Positions 1-7,174 are shown, numbered from the stretch's first letter. The stretch is 13,426 bases of DNA from Peptostreptococcaceae bacterium (GCA_013619035.1 JABXKX010000038.1:1-13426); one strand, 5' to 3'. Numbers and translations are program-made. Notes: a model not told the origin generated them from the letters alone.

Positions 1-2
1 GT

Positions 3-794
3 AAAATAAAAAATGAAATTATTGCACAAAATGAAGACAATGAAGTATTAGGTTATGGTTATATCTACGAGTCGATGGCATCTAAGATTCTTAAGGCTGA
101 TAGAGTCAACTATTTTATTGAAATGACTGTTGACCATAACGATGAAGAGATAAAAAGAGATATTGCTCATCACTTAATAGATGTGGCTAAAATATGGAAA
201 GCTAAAAATTATCCGATGATTGATGGTAGAGTGTATCACTGTTGTTTCGGTCATGATCAAGCAGGTATTGATTTTTATTCAACTGTAGACGGATTTGTTC
301 GTGATGAAGGCATGTTGATATTAGAGAATTCTTTGGATTCTGTCATGGACGTTCAAGTCATGAACGAGTATCAATTAATTGAAGACAATCTAAGTAGTAC
401 TGAATCAACAGAAGTATTTATTAAGGAACATTCTAATATATTTTCAACTGTTTATAGCATTGAAAAAATTGAAAATCTGAAAAATGAAAATCAATTAAAA
501 TCATTTGGTCTATATGATGGGGATGATATCATTGCTAATATATTAGTTGTTAATGAAGCGTATGAAAATAAGAATCAGTGGTGGATAGAAGATTTATTTG
601 TTAATAAGGATTATAGAAAAAAAGGGCTAGGAGATTATTTATTAACGATTGCCCATAATTATCTTAATAATATAAATGCTGATAATGTTAAATTAGAAGT
701 GTGGAGTGCAAACAATAAAGCCACTGCTTTATACTATAAAATGGGTTATAAAACATATCAAGAAAGCCAAGTTTCTATCGGTATGTCAATATAA
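3..794 (+). CDS. Two-domain GNAT acetyltransferase, 5'-truncated by window edge
   Basis: The reading frame is open to the left edge, so the true start lies outside the window. The in-frame ATG at 75 has no ribosome binding site, and the residues before it (…NEVLGYGYIYES) read as the central beta-strands of a GNAT fold. About 263 residues are visible. The first half ends in a GNAT-like tail (…GIDFYSTVDGFVRDEG). The second half is a full GNAT core: strand WWIEDLFV, an acetyl-CoA pyrophosphate loop R-K-K-G-L-G at visible residues 205-210, and the motif-B tail NNKATALYYKMGYK. GNAT proteins transfer an acetyl group from acetyl-CoA to an amine. Here the first domain lacks an obvious Q/RxxGxG loop, so only the C-terminal domain is clearly set up to bind acetyl-CoA. 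The acceptor substrate is unknown. The gene lies 14 nt upstream of a second GNAT gene and is probably co-transcribed with it. Confidence 0.8.
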   Translation, partial: KIKNEIIAQNEDNEVLGYGYIYESMASKILKADRVNYFIEMTVDHNDEEIKRDIAHHLIDVAKIWKAKNYPMIDGRVYHCCFGHDQAGIDFYSTVDGFVRDEGMLILENSLDSVMDVQVMNEYQLIEDNLSSTESTEVFIKEHSNIFSTVYSIEKIENLKNENQLKSFGLYDGDDIIANILVVNEAYENKNQWWIEDLFVNKDYRKKGLGDYLLTIAHNYLNNINADNVKLEVWSANNKATALYYKMGYKTYQESQVSIGMSI

Positions 795-808
795 CAATAA
801 GGAGATTT

Positions 809-1285
809 ATGATAGAATTAAAGAAAATTACATGGGACAATTGGATGGAGTGCTTAAAGTTAAAAGTAACAAAGGAACAAGAAAATTTTGTAGCATCCAA
901 TACATTTACGATGGCTCAATCATTTGTAGCACTTTCAAATAATGAAATACCACCGATGACATTAGCAATTACAAAAGATCATACAGTGATTGGTTTAACA
1001 ATGTTATTGTATGTAACCGCTGAAGAAAATACAGATGGAGATGACCCTTGTTATGATATTTGTAGGTTTATGATTGATAAGGACCATCAAGGTAAAGGTT
1101 ATGGTAAAGAATCTTTTGAGATCATTTTAAACCATATTAAGACTTTTCCACTAGGTCAAGCTAATGATATCTACTTATCATATGAACCAGAAAATACAGT
1201 TGCCAAGAATTTATATGCATCGTTTGGATTTGTTGAAACCGGTGAGATAGATCATGGTGAAGCTGTAGCAAAACTAGTACTTTAA
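809..1285 (+). CDS. GNAT N-acetyltransferase, spermine/spermidine acetyltransferase-like
   Basis: This is a complete 158-residue single-domain GNAT. An AAGGAG Shine-Dalgarno at 799-804 precedes the ATG by 4 nt. The domain has the characteristic strand YDICRFMIDKDHQGKGYGKE, with the acetyl-CoA loop Q-G-K-G-Y-G at residues 94-99, and the motif-B helix PENTVAKNLYASFGF at residues 127-141. Length and the residues around the loop resemble the BltD/PaiA-like polyamine acetyltransferases of Bacillota, which N-acetylate spermidine or spermine in the cytoplasm; this is a resemblance read by eye, so the acceptor remains unproven. The gene follows another GNAT gene closely and is followed by a hairpin terminator, so the two form the end of one transcription unit. 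Confidence 0.85.
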   Translation: MIELKKITWDNWMECLKLKVTKEQENFVASNTFTMAQSFVALSNNEIPPMTLAITKDHTVIGLTMLLYVTAEENTDGDDPCYDICRFMIDKDHQGKGYGKESFEIILNHIKTFPLGQANDIYLSYEPENTVAKNLYASFGFVETGEIDHGEAVAKLVL

Positions 1286-1292
1286 GACCAGA

Positions 1293-1328
1293 AAGCTGGT
1301 GCCTGATTGGCAACCCGCTTTTTATTTT
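1293..1328 (+). terminator. Rho-independent terminator after the GNAT pair
   Basis: The arms AGCTGGTGCC (1294-1303) and GGCAACCCGCT (1309-1319) pair around a 5-nt loop with one mismatch and one bulged base, followed by TTTTTATTTT. It lies directly after the stop codon at 1285. The stem is imperfect, so termination may be partial, but position and U-tract support the call. Confidence 0.65.
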
Positions 1329-1350
1329 GTTATTTTGTGACTTTTTAAGT

Positions 1351-1366
1351 GTTAGGTGCATCTAAC
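1351..1366. promoter_or_regulatory. Near-perfect palindrome upstream of the sigma gene, possible operator
   Basis: GTTAGGTGCATCTAAC is a 16-bp inverted repeat, symmetrical except for one G/T pair next to the centre. It sits between the preceding terminator and the AGGAGG of the sigma-factor gene, where an operator or an RNA hairpin near the ribosome binding site would be expected. The TTAGG…CTAA half-sites recall operators of DtxR-type metal regulators, but no such regulator is visible here. No convincing -35/-10 pair was found in the roughly 50 nt between terminator and gene, so the promoter of this unit is unresolved. Confidence 0.35.
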
Positions 1367-1382
1367 TATTAGGAGGATGAAC

Positions 1383-1886
1383 ATGAAGGACAGGAAAAAT
1401 GAATTAATTGAGTTGATGAACTTGTATGGAGATTATCTAAAACAGACAGCATTTCATGTTTTACATGATATACAGCTTGCTGAGGATATGACACAAGAGA
1501 CGTTTATCAGTTTTTATCAAAAGAAGCAATTTAAGTGGCAGTCATCTCCTAAAACATATCTGTATAGTATTTTAATGAATCACATAAAAATGTATTTAAG
1601 AAAGAATCGATTGGATATTGTTTCAGAAGAGGTTATATATCAGAGTCAAGAAAGTCTAGTGTTTGAAGAACAGACCATCAATAAGATGGATATGAGTTAT
1701 GCTTTAAATTCATTGGACTATAAATATAGAGAAACTCTGATACTGTATTATTACAATGATTTATCCATGGAAGAAATTGCTGAGGTCTTAAATTGTTCAT
1801 TAAGTAGTACTAAAATGAGGTTAAAAAGAGGAAAAGAAAAATTAAAAGCTATGTTGGGAGGAACCCGTGAAGAACATATCAATTGA
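1383..1886 (+). CDS. ECF-type RNA polymerase sigma factor
   Basis: This 167-residue protein directs RNA polymerase to a dedicated promoter set. The start is ATG 1383, placed 6 nt after AGGAGG (1371-1376); the in-frame GTG at 1356 lies upstream of that site and ATG 1377 abuts it. Sigma region 2 spans about residues 9-75 (core …QLAEDMTQETFISFYQ…, then the promoter-melting stretch ending KMYLRKNR). Region 4 spans about 104-156 with a clear helix-turn-helix, LSMEEIAEVLNCSLSSTKMR, followed by basic residues. Regions 1 and 3 are absent, as is usual for ECF sigma factors. The last 20 nt overlap the next gene, a small membrane protein likely to be its anti-sigma factor. Its targets cannot be read here; autoregulation is common in this family. 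Confidence 0.9.
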   Translation: MKDRKNELIELMNLYGDYLKQTAFHVLHDIQLAEDMTQETFISFYQKKQFKWQSSPKTYLYSILMNHIKMYLRKNRLDIVSEEVIYQSQESLVFEEQTINKMDMSYALNSLDYKYRETLILYYYNDLSMEEIAEVLNCSLSSTKMRLKRGKEKLKAMLGGTREEHIN

Positions 1887-2115
1887 TCATATGACATTTG
1901 AAGGACAACAAGCAGTATTGGATTGTATTTGTGAGCCATCACTTTTAAGTAAAGTAAAGTTGTTTTTAAATAAAGAATTAGAAATTCCTGTTGGTGGTAT
2001 TTTGATAACAAGTTTATGTCTGATAGCGCTGATATCATTTGTACCTAAAAAAGAGGTGGAAAAATCATATCCTATTGTTGTTATAGACAGTGGAGGTGTT
2101 TATGAAATCTATTAA
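1867..2115 (+). CDS. Small single-pass membrane protein, probable anti-sigma factor
   Basis: This 82-residue protein starts at GTG 1867, inside the 3' end of the sigma gene, 5 nt after GGAGG (1857-1861). That site and the overlap strongly suggest a real, translationally coupled gene. Residues 1-40 are hydrophilic (cytoplasmic side), residues about 42-60 form one hydrophobic helix (GGILITSLCLIALISFV), and about 20 residues remain outside. ECF sigma factors of Bacillota are often held inactive by a small one-helix membrane protein encoded directly downstream, so an anti-sigma role is inferred from position and topology. It lacks the HxxxCxxC zinc motif of ZAS-type anti-sigma factors; only a C20-x-C22 pair is present. 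No sequence family is recognised. The end overlaps the next gene by 14 nt. Confidence 0.65.
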   Translation: MKNISIDHMTFEGQQAVLDCICEPSLLSKVKLFLNKELEIPVGGILITSLCLIALISFVPKKEVEKSYPIVVIDSGGVYEIY

Positions 2116-4297
2116 AATTAAAGTCAAAACATTATTAATGATACTGATTTGTTTTGTTCTTTTTGCAGTGTTTATGGATGATATCTATTGGGGTGGCATT
2201 AAAATTTATAATAATATCGCCTCAGAGGAGAATCAAATCGAATTGGCTGAGATTGAAACAGGCACCATAGAGTATGAAAGCAAAAGGATTGCATTGTTAT
2301 TGGAAGAACATAATTACCTACTCTACAATATGATTACCATTGGTGAAGGCATCGTTATGGAGTCAGCCCGTGTCAGATTGCAAGATGCTGAGTCTGTATT
2401 GGAGTCGTATAAACAATATAATCTTGAAGAGAACCTAATTGAAGACAATCCTGAATATATTTTAAATGTTATTTTGATTCAGTGGTTTGCTGGTAATGTA
2501 GAAGAAACGTTAGCTTTAATGGATAGTGTTGATGTAGTTAATCTGCCTGATGACTCAAAAGAACATTATTATTTGATTCAAGCTGCAATTGACTTAACAT
2601 TCTATGATTTAGTATCTGTAGAAGAATCTTTGAGTTATGTGGTATCTGAAGATATGAAGCCTTTAGTGAATCATATCAAAGCATATATACATGAAATATA
2701 TGACTATGATATTTCATATGATGGAATAAATGACTATAACTATAACGAAGATGATTCTTCTGATTATGAAGACTATTTCAGTTTTGTTTTTTATATAGGA
2801 GATAATTATGGGCGCGAATCATCTCATGAAGAGACAAATGAATACGCCACTATATCTGGTCAAATAACTATAAATGGTGAACCTCTAAGAGGTGCTCTTG
2901 TTTATATGAAAGATTGGAATGGAATGTCTTCGAGTGAAGGTTATAAGAATAATTCTGTTATAAAAGACATAAATGGTAGTTATATAATTGAAAACAAATA
3001 TGGTGACAAGGGGCGAATTGGATTAAAGGTGCCTTGGCAACTGGTACACGATAAGAGTATAGAAAGGCCTTGGAATAGAGACTTAAAAACTGATAATGTT
3101 GTAAACTTCGAGTTTAAAGATGGGATTAAATTTACTAAAGCTGTGATAGAAGATGAACAGTTTGTTTATGAAGTGAGTGATCCATATGGTACATCAGAAA
3201 CTGAATATTCATTGGTAATCAGACACACCATGCCCAATACATTTAATGACCAATCCTATTTTAAGATTACAGGTGTTAAAGGTAGTGTGCCATTAATTGA
3301 TTTGGAAAGAGATACTGTTATGACTCTTGGTTGGGTATCTTCTAATGATACTTTGGCCATAGAAAGATTGACAGAACATCTTTATCTATCGGGTGACTAT
3401 ACATTTGAAGTTAAACCGATCTTATCAACTAGAGAAACATATATCTCAAATGGAATTTTTACCGATGCTTTACAGACCTTGGTGTCATATGAAGGAATTA
3501 AAGAGTACAATGAAGGGGATCTTTTGTTAGCCGATAAACAGATTGAAGATGCCATGGCTTGGTATGAAAAACATCCCTCTAGACATAATTTGAAGGTACT
3601 TGTGGCATTAAATCAATATGGTTATATACCTGTAGAAGGTAAGTATTATCAAAAGTTAGAAGGTCAAAATCTGAAAAAAGCCATACAGTTTCAAGAACAG
3701 CTTATAGAGTTAGATGGTTCTACTACTCAAAGACTCAACACTCTAGTCAGACTTTATAATGAAGCTTCTGAGTATGACAAAGAAGGCGTTTTACTAGAAG
3801 AAATACTCTCACTAGATCCGAGTATTTATGACTATTTATCATATGGGTACAATCTTATTCATAGAGGTTTTTATTTAGACGGTCTAGAAGTTTTAGTAGA
3901 AAACGGTGAGATGTCTGTAGATGGTGATCGATATTATTCATACTTTTTATTGGGTAATCAAATAGAACCACTTACTGAAGAAATAAAACTAGCAATGGGA
4001 CAAATAAAAGGTATGGAGGCATATGAAGACTTCTATAGTTTAATCGTATCCGGTTTGTATCACCAGGCATGGACAACTCTTGAGAATAAAGAAGAGAGTG
4101 ATTTAAAAACTATGTATCAGCTCTTGTTTTTAGATCGTCTAGAATTTGAAGATCTTAATGCTAGGACTTATATTCAAACACTTGGATATGATGAAGATGA
4201 TTTTATAGATTATTATGTGGATTCAGTAAAGGGCATGCATGATAGGCAAATAAAGAATTTAATGAAGCTCATCAAGAAACAGCACAATTGGTTTTAA
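2102..4297 (+). CDS. Large membrane-anchored extracytoplasmic protein with beta domain and helical repeats
   Basis: This is a 731-residue protein of unknown function. ATG 2102 is chosen because GGAGG (2092-2096) sits 5 nt upstream; the in-frame GTG at 2090 overlaps that site. Residues 7-25 are an uncleaved-looking N-terminal membrane helix after a basic start, so most of the protein should be outside the membrane. Residues about 26-195 look helical and TPR-like. Residues 200-226 are very rich in Asp, Tyr and Asn. Residues about 249-305 (ATISGQITINGEPLRGALVYMK…) resemble a carboxypeptidase-regulatory-like beta-sandwich, followed by further beta-rich sequence to about 450. Residues about 460-731 are helical with TPR/SEL-like spacing. 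It is the third gene of the sigma/anti-sigma unit, so it may be an effector or sensor of that stress system. No catalytic motif was seen. Confidence 0.75.
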   Translation: MKSIKIKVKTLLMILICFVLFAVFMDDIYWGGIKIYNNIASEENQIELAEIETGTIEYESKRIALLLEEHNYLLYNMITIGEGIVMESARVRLQDAESVLESYKQYNLEENLIEDNPEYILNVILIQWFAGNVEETLALMDSVDVVNLPDDSKEHYYLIQAAIDLTFYDLVSVEESLSYVVSEDMKPLVNHIKAYIHEIYDYDISYDGINDYNYNEDDSSDYEDYFSFVFYIGDNYGRESSHEETNEYATISGQITINGEPLRGALVYMKDWNGMSSSEGYKNNSVIKDINGSYIIENKYGDKGRIGLKVPWQLVHDKSIERPWNRDLKTDNVVNFEFKDGIKFTKAVIEDEQFVYEVSDPYGTSETEYSLVIRHTMPNTFNDQSYFKITGVKGSVPLIDLERDTVMTLGWVSSNDTLAIERLTEHLYLSGDYTFEVKPILSTRETYISNGIFTDALQTLVSYEGIKEYNEGDLLLADKQIEDAMAWYEKHPSRHNLKVLVALNQYGYIPVEGKYYQKLEGQNLKKAIQFQEQLIELDGSTTQRLNTLVRLYNEASEYDKEGVLLEEILSLDPSIYDYLSYGYNLIHRGFYLDGLEVLVENGEMSVDGDRYYSYFLLGNQIEPLTEEIKLAMGQIKGMEAYEDFYSLIVSGLYHQAWTTLENKEESDLKTMYQLLFLDRLEFEDLNARTYIQTLGYDEDDFIDYYVDSVKGMHDRQIKNLMKLIKKQHNWF

Positions 4298-4300
4298 GTC

Positions 4301-4341
4301 AACAAGGTCGAACACTATGTTTGACCTTGTTATTATTTTTT
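4301..4341 (+). terminator. Strong Rho-independent terminator of the sigma-factor operon
   Basis: A 14-bp stem pairs 4301-4314 with 4318-4331 around a 3-nt loop, with only one G-T wobble. It is followed by TATTATTTTTT. It begins 3 nt after the stop of the 731-residue protein gene. Confidence 0.92.
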
Positions 4342-4491
4342 GAAAAATTAAGTTGGTTGGTGATTGGGTTGAATTCTAATCGTGATTATAAAATAAAACT
4401 ATATATGATTTTAAGGCGTTGGTATGAGTTGTTTGTAAGGTGTGTGCGATTCTGAATATTCTAAAAAGTGCAAAAACTTCCAGATTAGCCG
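4342..4491. other. Non-coding gap upstream of the transport/CoA operon promoter
   Basis: About 150 nt between the terminator and the promoter. No open frame with a ribosome binding site, no tRNA-like fold and no recognisable riboswitch was found. The stretch is mixed AT-rich sequence with a GT-rich patch (about 4410-4450). Confidence 0.5.
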
Positions 4492-4520
4492 TTGACAAAC
4501 TGCAAATTTAATCATAATAT
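4492..4520 (+). promoter_or_regulatory. Sigma-A type promoter of the SDR-thiolase-Liv-CoA-transferase operon
   Basis: A perfect -35 TTGACA (4492-4497) and a -10 TAATAT (4515-4520) are separated by 17 nt. CATAAT at 4513-4518 is an alternative -10 with 15-nt spacing. The predicted start of transcription is near 4526-4528, giving a short leader of about 30 nt before the first gene. Confidence 0.8.
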
Positions 4521-4522
4521 GT

Positions 4523-4542
4523 ATGTAAGTAGTCACTTACAT
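4523..4542. promoter_or_regulatory. 20-bp inverted repeat over the transcription start, probable TetR-family operator
   Basis: The arms ATGTAAGT (4523-4530) and ACTTACAT (4535-4542) are perfect inverted repeats separated by AGTC. The site begins 2 nt after the -10 box and ends 2 nt before the ribosome binding site, so a bound protein would block transcription initiation. Size and symmetry are typical of TetR-family operators, including the FadR-type operators of fatty-acid catabolism in Bacillus. A TetR-family gene closes this same operon (start 13070) and is the natural candidate for binding it; that link is inference. Confidence 0.75.
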
Positions 4543-4556
4543 TTAGGAGGGTTAAT

Positions 4557-5273
4557 ATGAGATTAAATAATAAAGTTGCATTAGTGACAGGTGCAGCAAA
4601 GGGTTTAGGGGAGTCGATCGTTAGACGATTCGTAGAAGAAGGAGCAACTGTTATAGCAGTTGATATGATGCCGCTTACATATGAACTAAGTAATGTTGTT
4701 GGATATGAAGTAGATGTTACCAATAGAGAGGCTGTTAAGTCATTTATTGTAGAGCTTGAAAAATCATATACAATTGATGTTCTTGTTAATAATGCAGGCA
4801 TTACAAGAGATGCATTAGTTCATAAAATGACTGATGATATGTGGGATAAGGTCATTGATGTTAATTTGAATGGTGTTTACAATTTAACCAAATACATAGG
4901 TCCGATGATGATGGCAAGCGGTAAAGGTTCAATTATTAGTATTGCATCAATCGTTGGAGAGTATGGTAATGTAGGTCAATCTAATTATGCGGCAACAAAA
5001 TCTGCGTTGTATGGGCTTACAAAAACATGGGCTAAGGAATTTTCAAGAAAAGGTGCTGCTATAAGAGTTAACACCATTTCACCAGGTTATATCATGACAG
5101 ATATTTTAAAAACTGTACCACAAGAGCTTTTAGATAAATTTGCAAAAATGACCATGCTCGGACGATTGGGAGAGCCAGAAGAAATTGCAAATACTGCATT
5201 GTTCTTAGCAAGTGATGAAGCCTCTTATGTCACAGGTCATAATTTATCAGCTAATGGAGGCATGAGACTTTAA
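4557..5273 (+). CDS. Short-chain dehydrogenase/reductase, 3-ketoacyl/3-hydroxyacyl type (FabG/PhaB-like)
   Basis: This 238-residue classical SDR interconverts a 3-oxoacyl and a 3-hydroxyacyl group with a nicotinamide cofactor. AGGAGGG (4545-4551) lies 5 nt before the ATG. It shows the Rossmann loop TGAAKGLG (11-18), NNAG (78-81), catalytic Ser131, Tyr144 and Lys148 (YAATK), and the FabG-like stretches NNAGITRDALVHKM and SPGYIMTD. The end of beta-strand 2 is AVD, with Asp36, a residue that in classical SDRs binds the adenosine ribose and favours NAD(H); FabG enzymes of fatty-acid synthesis are usually NADPH-dependent. That, with the transport and CoA-transferase neighbours, suggests a catabolic dehydrogenase rather than the housekeeping FabG. 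It is first in the operon, and its stop overlaps the next start (TAATG). Confidence 0.88.
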   Translation: MRLNNKVALVTGAAKGLGESIVRRFVEEGATVIAVDMMPLTYELSNVVGYEVDVTNREAVKSFIVELEKSYTIDVLVNNAGITRDALVHKMTDDMWDKVIDVNLNGVYNLTKYIGPMMMASGKGSIISIASIVGEYGNVGQSNYAATKSALYGLTKTWAKEFSRKGAAIRVNTISPGYIMTDILKTVPQELLDKFAKMTMLGRLGEPEEIANTALFLASDEASYVTGHNLSANGGMRL

Positions 5274-6292
5274 TGAATGAGCATATTGGTATTACAGGCT
5301 TAGGGATTTATTTACCTGAATATGTGATGACTGCTAAAGAAGTTTCTAATTTGACAGACGGCTACTGGACTGAATCAGCGGTAATAGGTAAATTGGGACT
5401 TGTAGGAAAACGTATTCCTGGAAAAAATGATGGTACTCAGGAGATGGGTGTTAAAGCTGCTTTAGATGCACTTAAGAATTCATCTGTAAAGGCAGAAGAT
5501 ATTGATGTGATTTTATGTATGGGAGAAGAATGGAAAGAGTATCCATTAACGACATCAGCACTATATATTCAGGACAAAATTGGAGCCATCAATGCATGGG
5601 GAATCGATTTACAAAATAGATGTTGTACAACGGTATCCGCTATGAAAATTGCAAAAGACATGTTGTCTAGCGATGATGAGATCAAAACGATCATGGTTGT
5701 TGGTGGGTATAGAAATGGTGATTTTATAGATTTTAAAGATAAGAGTATGTCTATGATGTATAACTTATCTGCTGGCGCTGGAGCCATTATACTTCAGAGC
5801 AATCAGACTGAAAACCTGCTATTAGGGACACATATAATAGCGGATGGTTCTTTATCAAGAGATGCAGGTGTAAAGATAGGTGGTATCAATGAACCAATTA
5901 GTAAAGCTAACGTAGATACAGCTTATCAATCACTAACACTTTTAGATTCTGAGCATATGAAAAACAAATTAAATGATGTATCAATGAAAAATTGGTTTGA
6001 ATGTATAGATGAATCACTTAAAAAATCTAATTTAAAACGAAGCGATTTAGATTATGTGGCCATTTTGCACTTTAAAAGATCTATGCACCACTTCATGTTA
6101 GAAGAATTAGGTCTTTCAGAAGATCAAACTATCTATTTAGAAGATTATGGTCATATAGGACAAGTGGATCAAATCTTATCACTTAAATTAGGATTGGAAC
6201 AAAAGAAAGTAAAACCAGGGTCAAAAGTCTTGATGATTGCTGCAGGTATTGGATATGTCTGGGCTGCAAATGTCATCCAATGGGGGAAATAA
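5273..6292 (+). CDS. FabH-like thiolase-superfamily enzyme (3-oxoacyl synthase III family)
   Basis: This 339-residue protein has the length and layout of KAS III/FabH: an N-terminal thiolase fold (ITGLGIYLPE), a nucleophile region, and a C-terminal half. By alignment in my head, the catalytic Cys is C117 (DLQNRCCTTVSAM, matching the D-x4-C spacing of FabH), the first base is H266 (AILHFKRSM, matching FabH PHQAN), and the FabH Asn position (GN) is occupied by H294 in DYGHIGQVDQ. C118 adds a second adjacent Cys. KAS III enzymes perform decarboxylative Claisen condensation on acyl-CoA; relatives do non-decarboxylative condensation or thiolysis. With no ACP or malonyl-CoA genes nearby and a CoA-transferase in the operon, thiolase-like cleavage or condensation of CoA esters is a reasonable inference. 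The start is translationally coupled (1-nt overlap with the SDR stop). Confidence 0.82.
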   Translation: MNEHIGITGLGIYLPEYVMTAKEVSNLTDGYWTESAVIGKLGLVGKRIPGKNDGTQEMGVKAALDALKNSSVKAEDIDVILCMGEEWKEYPLTTSALYIQDKIGAINAWGIDLQNRCCTTVSAMKIAKDMLSSDDEIKTIMVVGGYRNGDFIDFKDKSMSMMYNLSAGAGAIILQSNQTENLLLGTHIIADGSLSRDAGVKIGGINEPISKANVDTAYQSLTLLDSEHMKNKLNDVSMKNWFECIDESLKKSNLKRSDLDYVAILHFKRSMHHFMLEELGLSEDQTIYLEDYGHIGQVDQILSLKLGLEQKKVKPGSKVLMIAAGIGYVWAANVIQWGK

Positions 6293-6293
6293 A

Positions 6294-7169
6294 ATGAGTA
6301 CATTTTTACAATTGCTATTTAGTTCTGTAGAGACCGGTAGTGTGTACGCACTTGCTGCTCTTGGTATTATCATTATTTTTAGAACCAGCAAAATGACAAA
6401 CTTTGCTCAAGGTTCTATAGGGATGTTTAATGCTTTTATTGCCACATTCTTTTTACTCAAAACAGGCGCACCAACAATAGTAGCTCTATTGGTAGGTATG
6501 ATAAGTGCGTTTATAACAGGTATTTTAGTAGATGTAGGTATTATGAGACATGGTAAGAACATATCACCTATTTCAAGACAAATGATTACGTTTGGTTTGA
6601 TCATGTTATTTTTAGGAATTGCTCCTATGATATTTGGCTCTAGCCCAATGTCATTCCCTAGATTTATCAAACAAGGATCAATAGAGATTATTGGTGCTAG
6701 TGTGACTTACAATGCAATCTTAAATATTTCTGTTGGAATAGCTCTGATGTTGGCTTTATTCTATTTCCTACAAAAAACTAAATGGGGATTGGCAGTTAGA
6801 GTAACTGCATCAAATGAAGAAACCGCACAGTTAATGGGAGTACCGACAAAAACGGTAACCATGGGTTCTTGGGCAGTAGCAGCATCACTAGGTGCGTTAT
6901 CTGCTTTGATGTTAGCACCAGCAATATCGGTTAATGTTTCCATGATGGATAATGTTCAAATCAATGCTTTGATTGCCTGTGTACTTGGGGGCTTCCAGAC
7001 TTTCTATGGACCGGTTCTTGGAGCTTATGTGATTGGATTGACTAAAAATATGTTGTCTTATTATGTTTCAAGTACATGGGGCGGTGCGCTGTTGTATGTA
7101 TTGTTTTTAATTTTTATCATTTTCAAACCGAATGGTTTGATTGGTAAAAAGCGTATTAAGAAAGTGTAG
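6294..7169 (+). CDS. livH: Branched-chain amino acid-type ABC transporter permease (LivH family)
   Basis: This 291-residue integral membrane protein is one half of the membrane channel of a HAAT-type ABC importer. ATG 6294 is preferred: it follows the previous stop by 1 nt with GGGGGA (6282-6287) about 6 nt upstream; an in-frame ATG at 6237 would give a long overlap. The N-terminus (VYALAALGIIIIFRTSKMTNFAQGSIGMF) is the typical LivH opening, several hydrophobic helices follow, and the cytoplasmic coupling loop is recognisable at TASNEETAQLMGVP. The C-terminus FKPNGLIGKK is standard for the family. Members import branched-chain amino acids but also amides, urea and aromatic or aliphatic carboxylates, so the gene name denotes family and not substrate. 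Confidence 0.9.
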   Translation: MSTFLQLLFSSVETGSVYALAALGIIIIFRTSKMTNFAQGSIGMFNAFIATFFLLKTGAPTIVALLVGMISAFITGILVDVGIMRHGKNISPISRQMITFGLIMLFLGIAPMIFGSSPMSFPRFIKQGSIEIIGASVTYNAILNISVGIALMLALFYFLQKTKWGLAVRVTASNEETAQLMGVPTKTVTMGSWAVAASLGALSALMLAPAISVNVSMMDNVQINALIACVLGGFQTFYGPVLGAYVIGLTKNMLSYYVSSTWGGALLYVLFLIFIIFKPNGLIGKKRIKKV

Positions 7170-7174
7170 TGGTG

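Noticed and set aside
75..77. ATG at 75 as the true start of the first GNAT gene
   Set aside because: No ribosome binding site precedes it, and upstream codons in the same frame encode plausible GNAT beta-strands up to the window edge.
706..942. Plus-strand open frame spanning the junction of the two GNAT genes
   Set aside because: It lies out of frame across two well-supported acetyltransferase genes, has no ribosome binding site and no recognisable protein features.
1884..1886. TGA read as tryptophan (mycoplasma code)
   Set aside because: TGA ends the sigma gene exactly where an ECF sigma should end, and TGG is used for Trp throughout, so the standard bacterial code applies.
1751..2038. 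Minus-strand open frame opposite the sigma and anti-sigma genes
   Set aside because: It is a shadow of coding sequence on the other strand; no ribosome binding site or domain is visible. The same holds for the other antisense frames in the window.
4557..6292. SDR plus FabH-like pair as a fatty-acid synthesis (fab) cluster
   Set aside because: No acpP, fabD, fabF, fabZ or acc genes are near; the pair is fused to an importer and CoA-transferase operon, and the SDR carries an NAD-type Asp.
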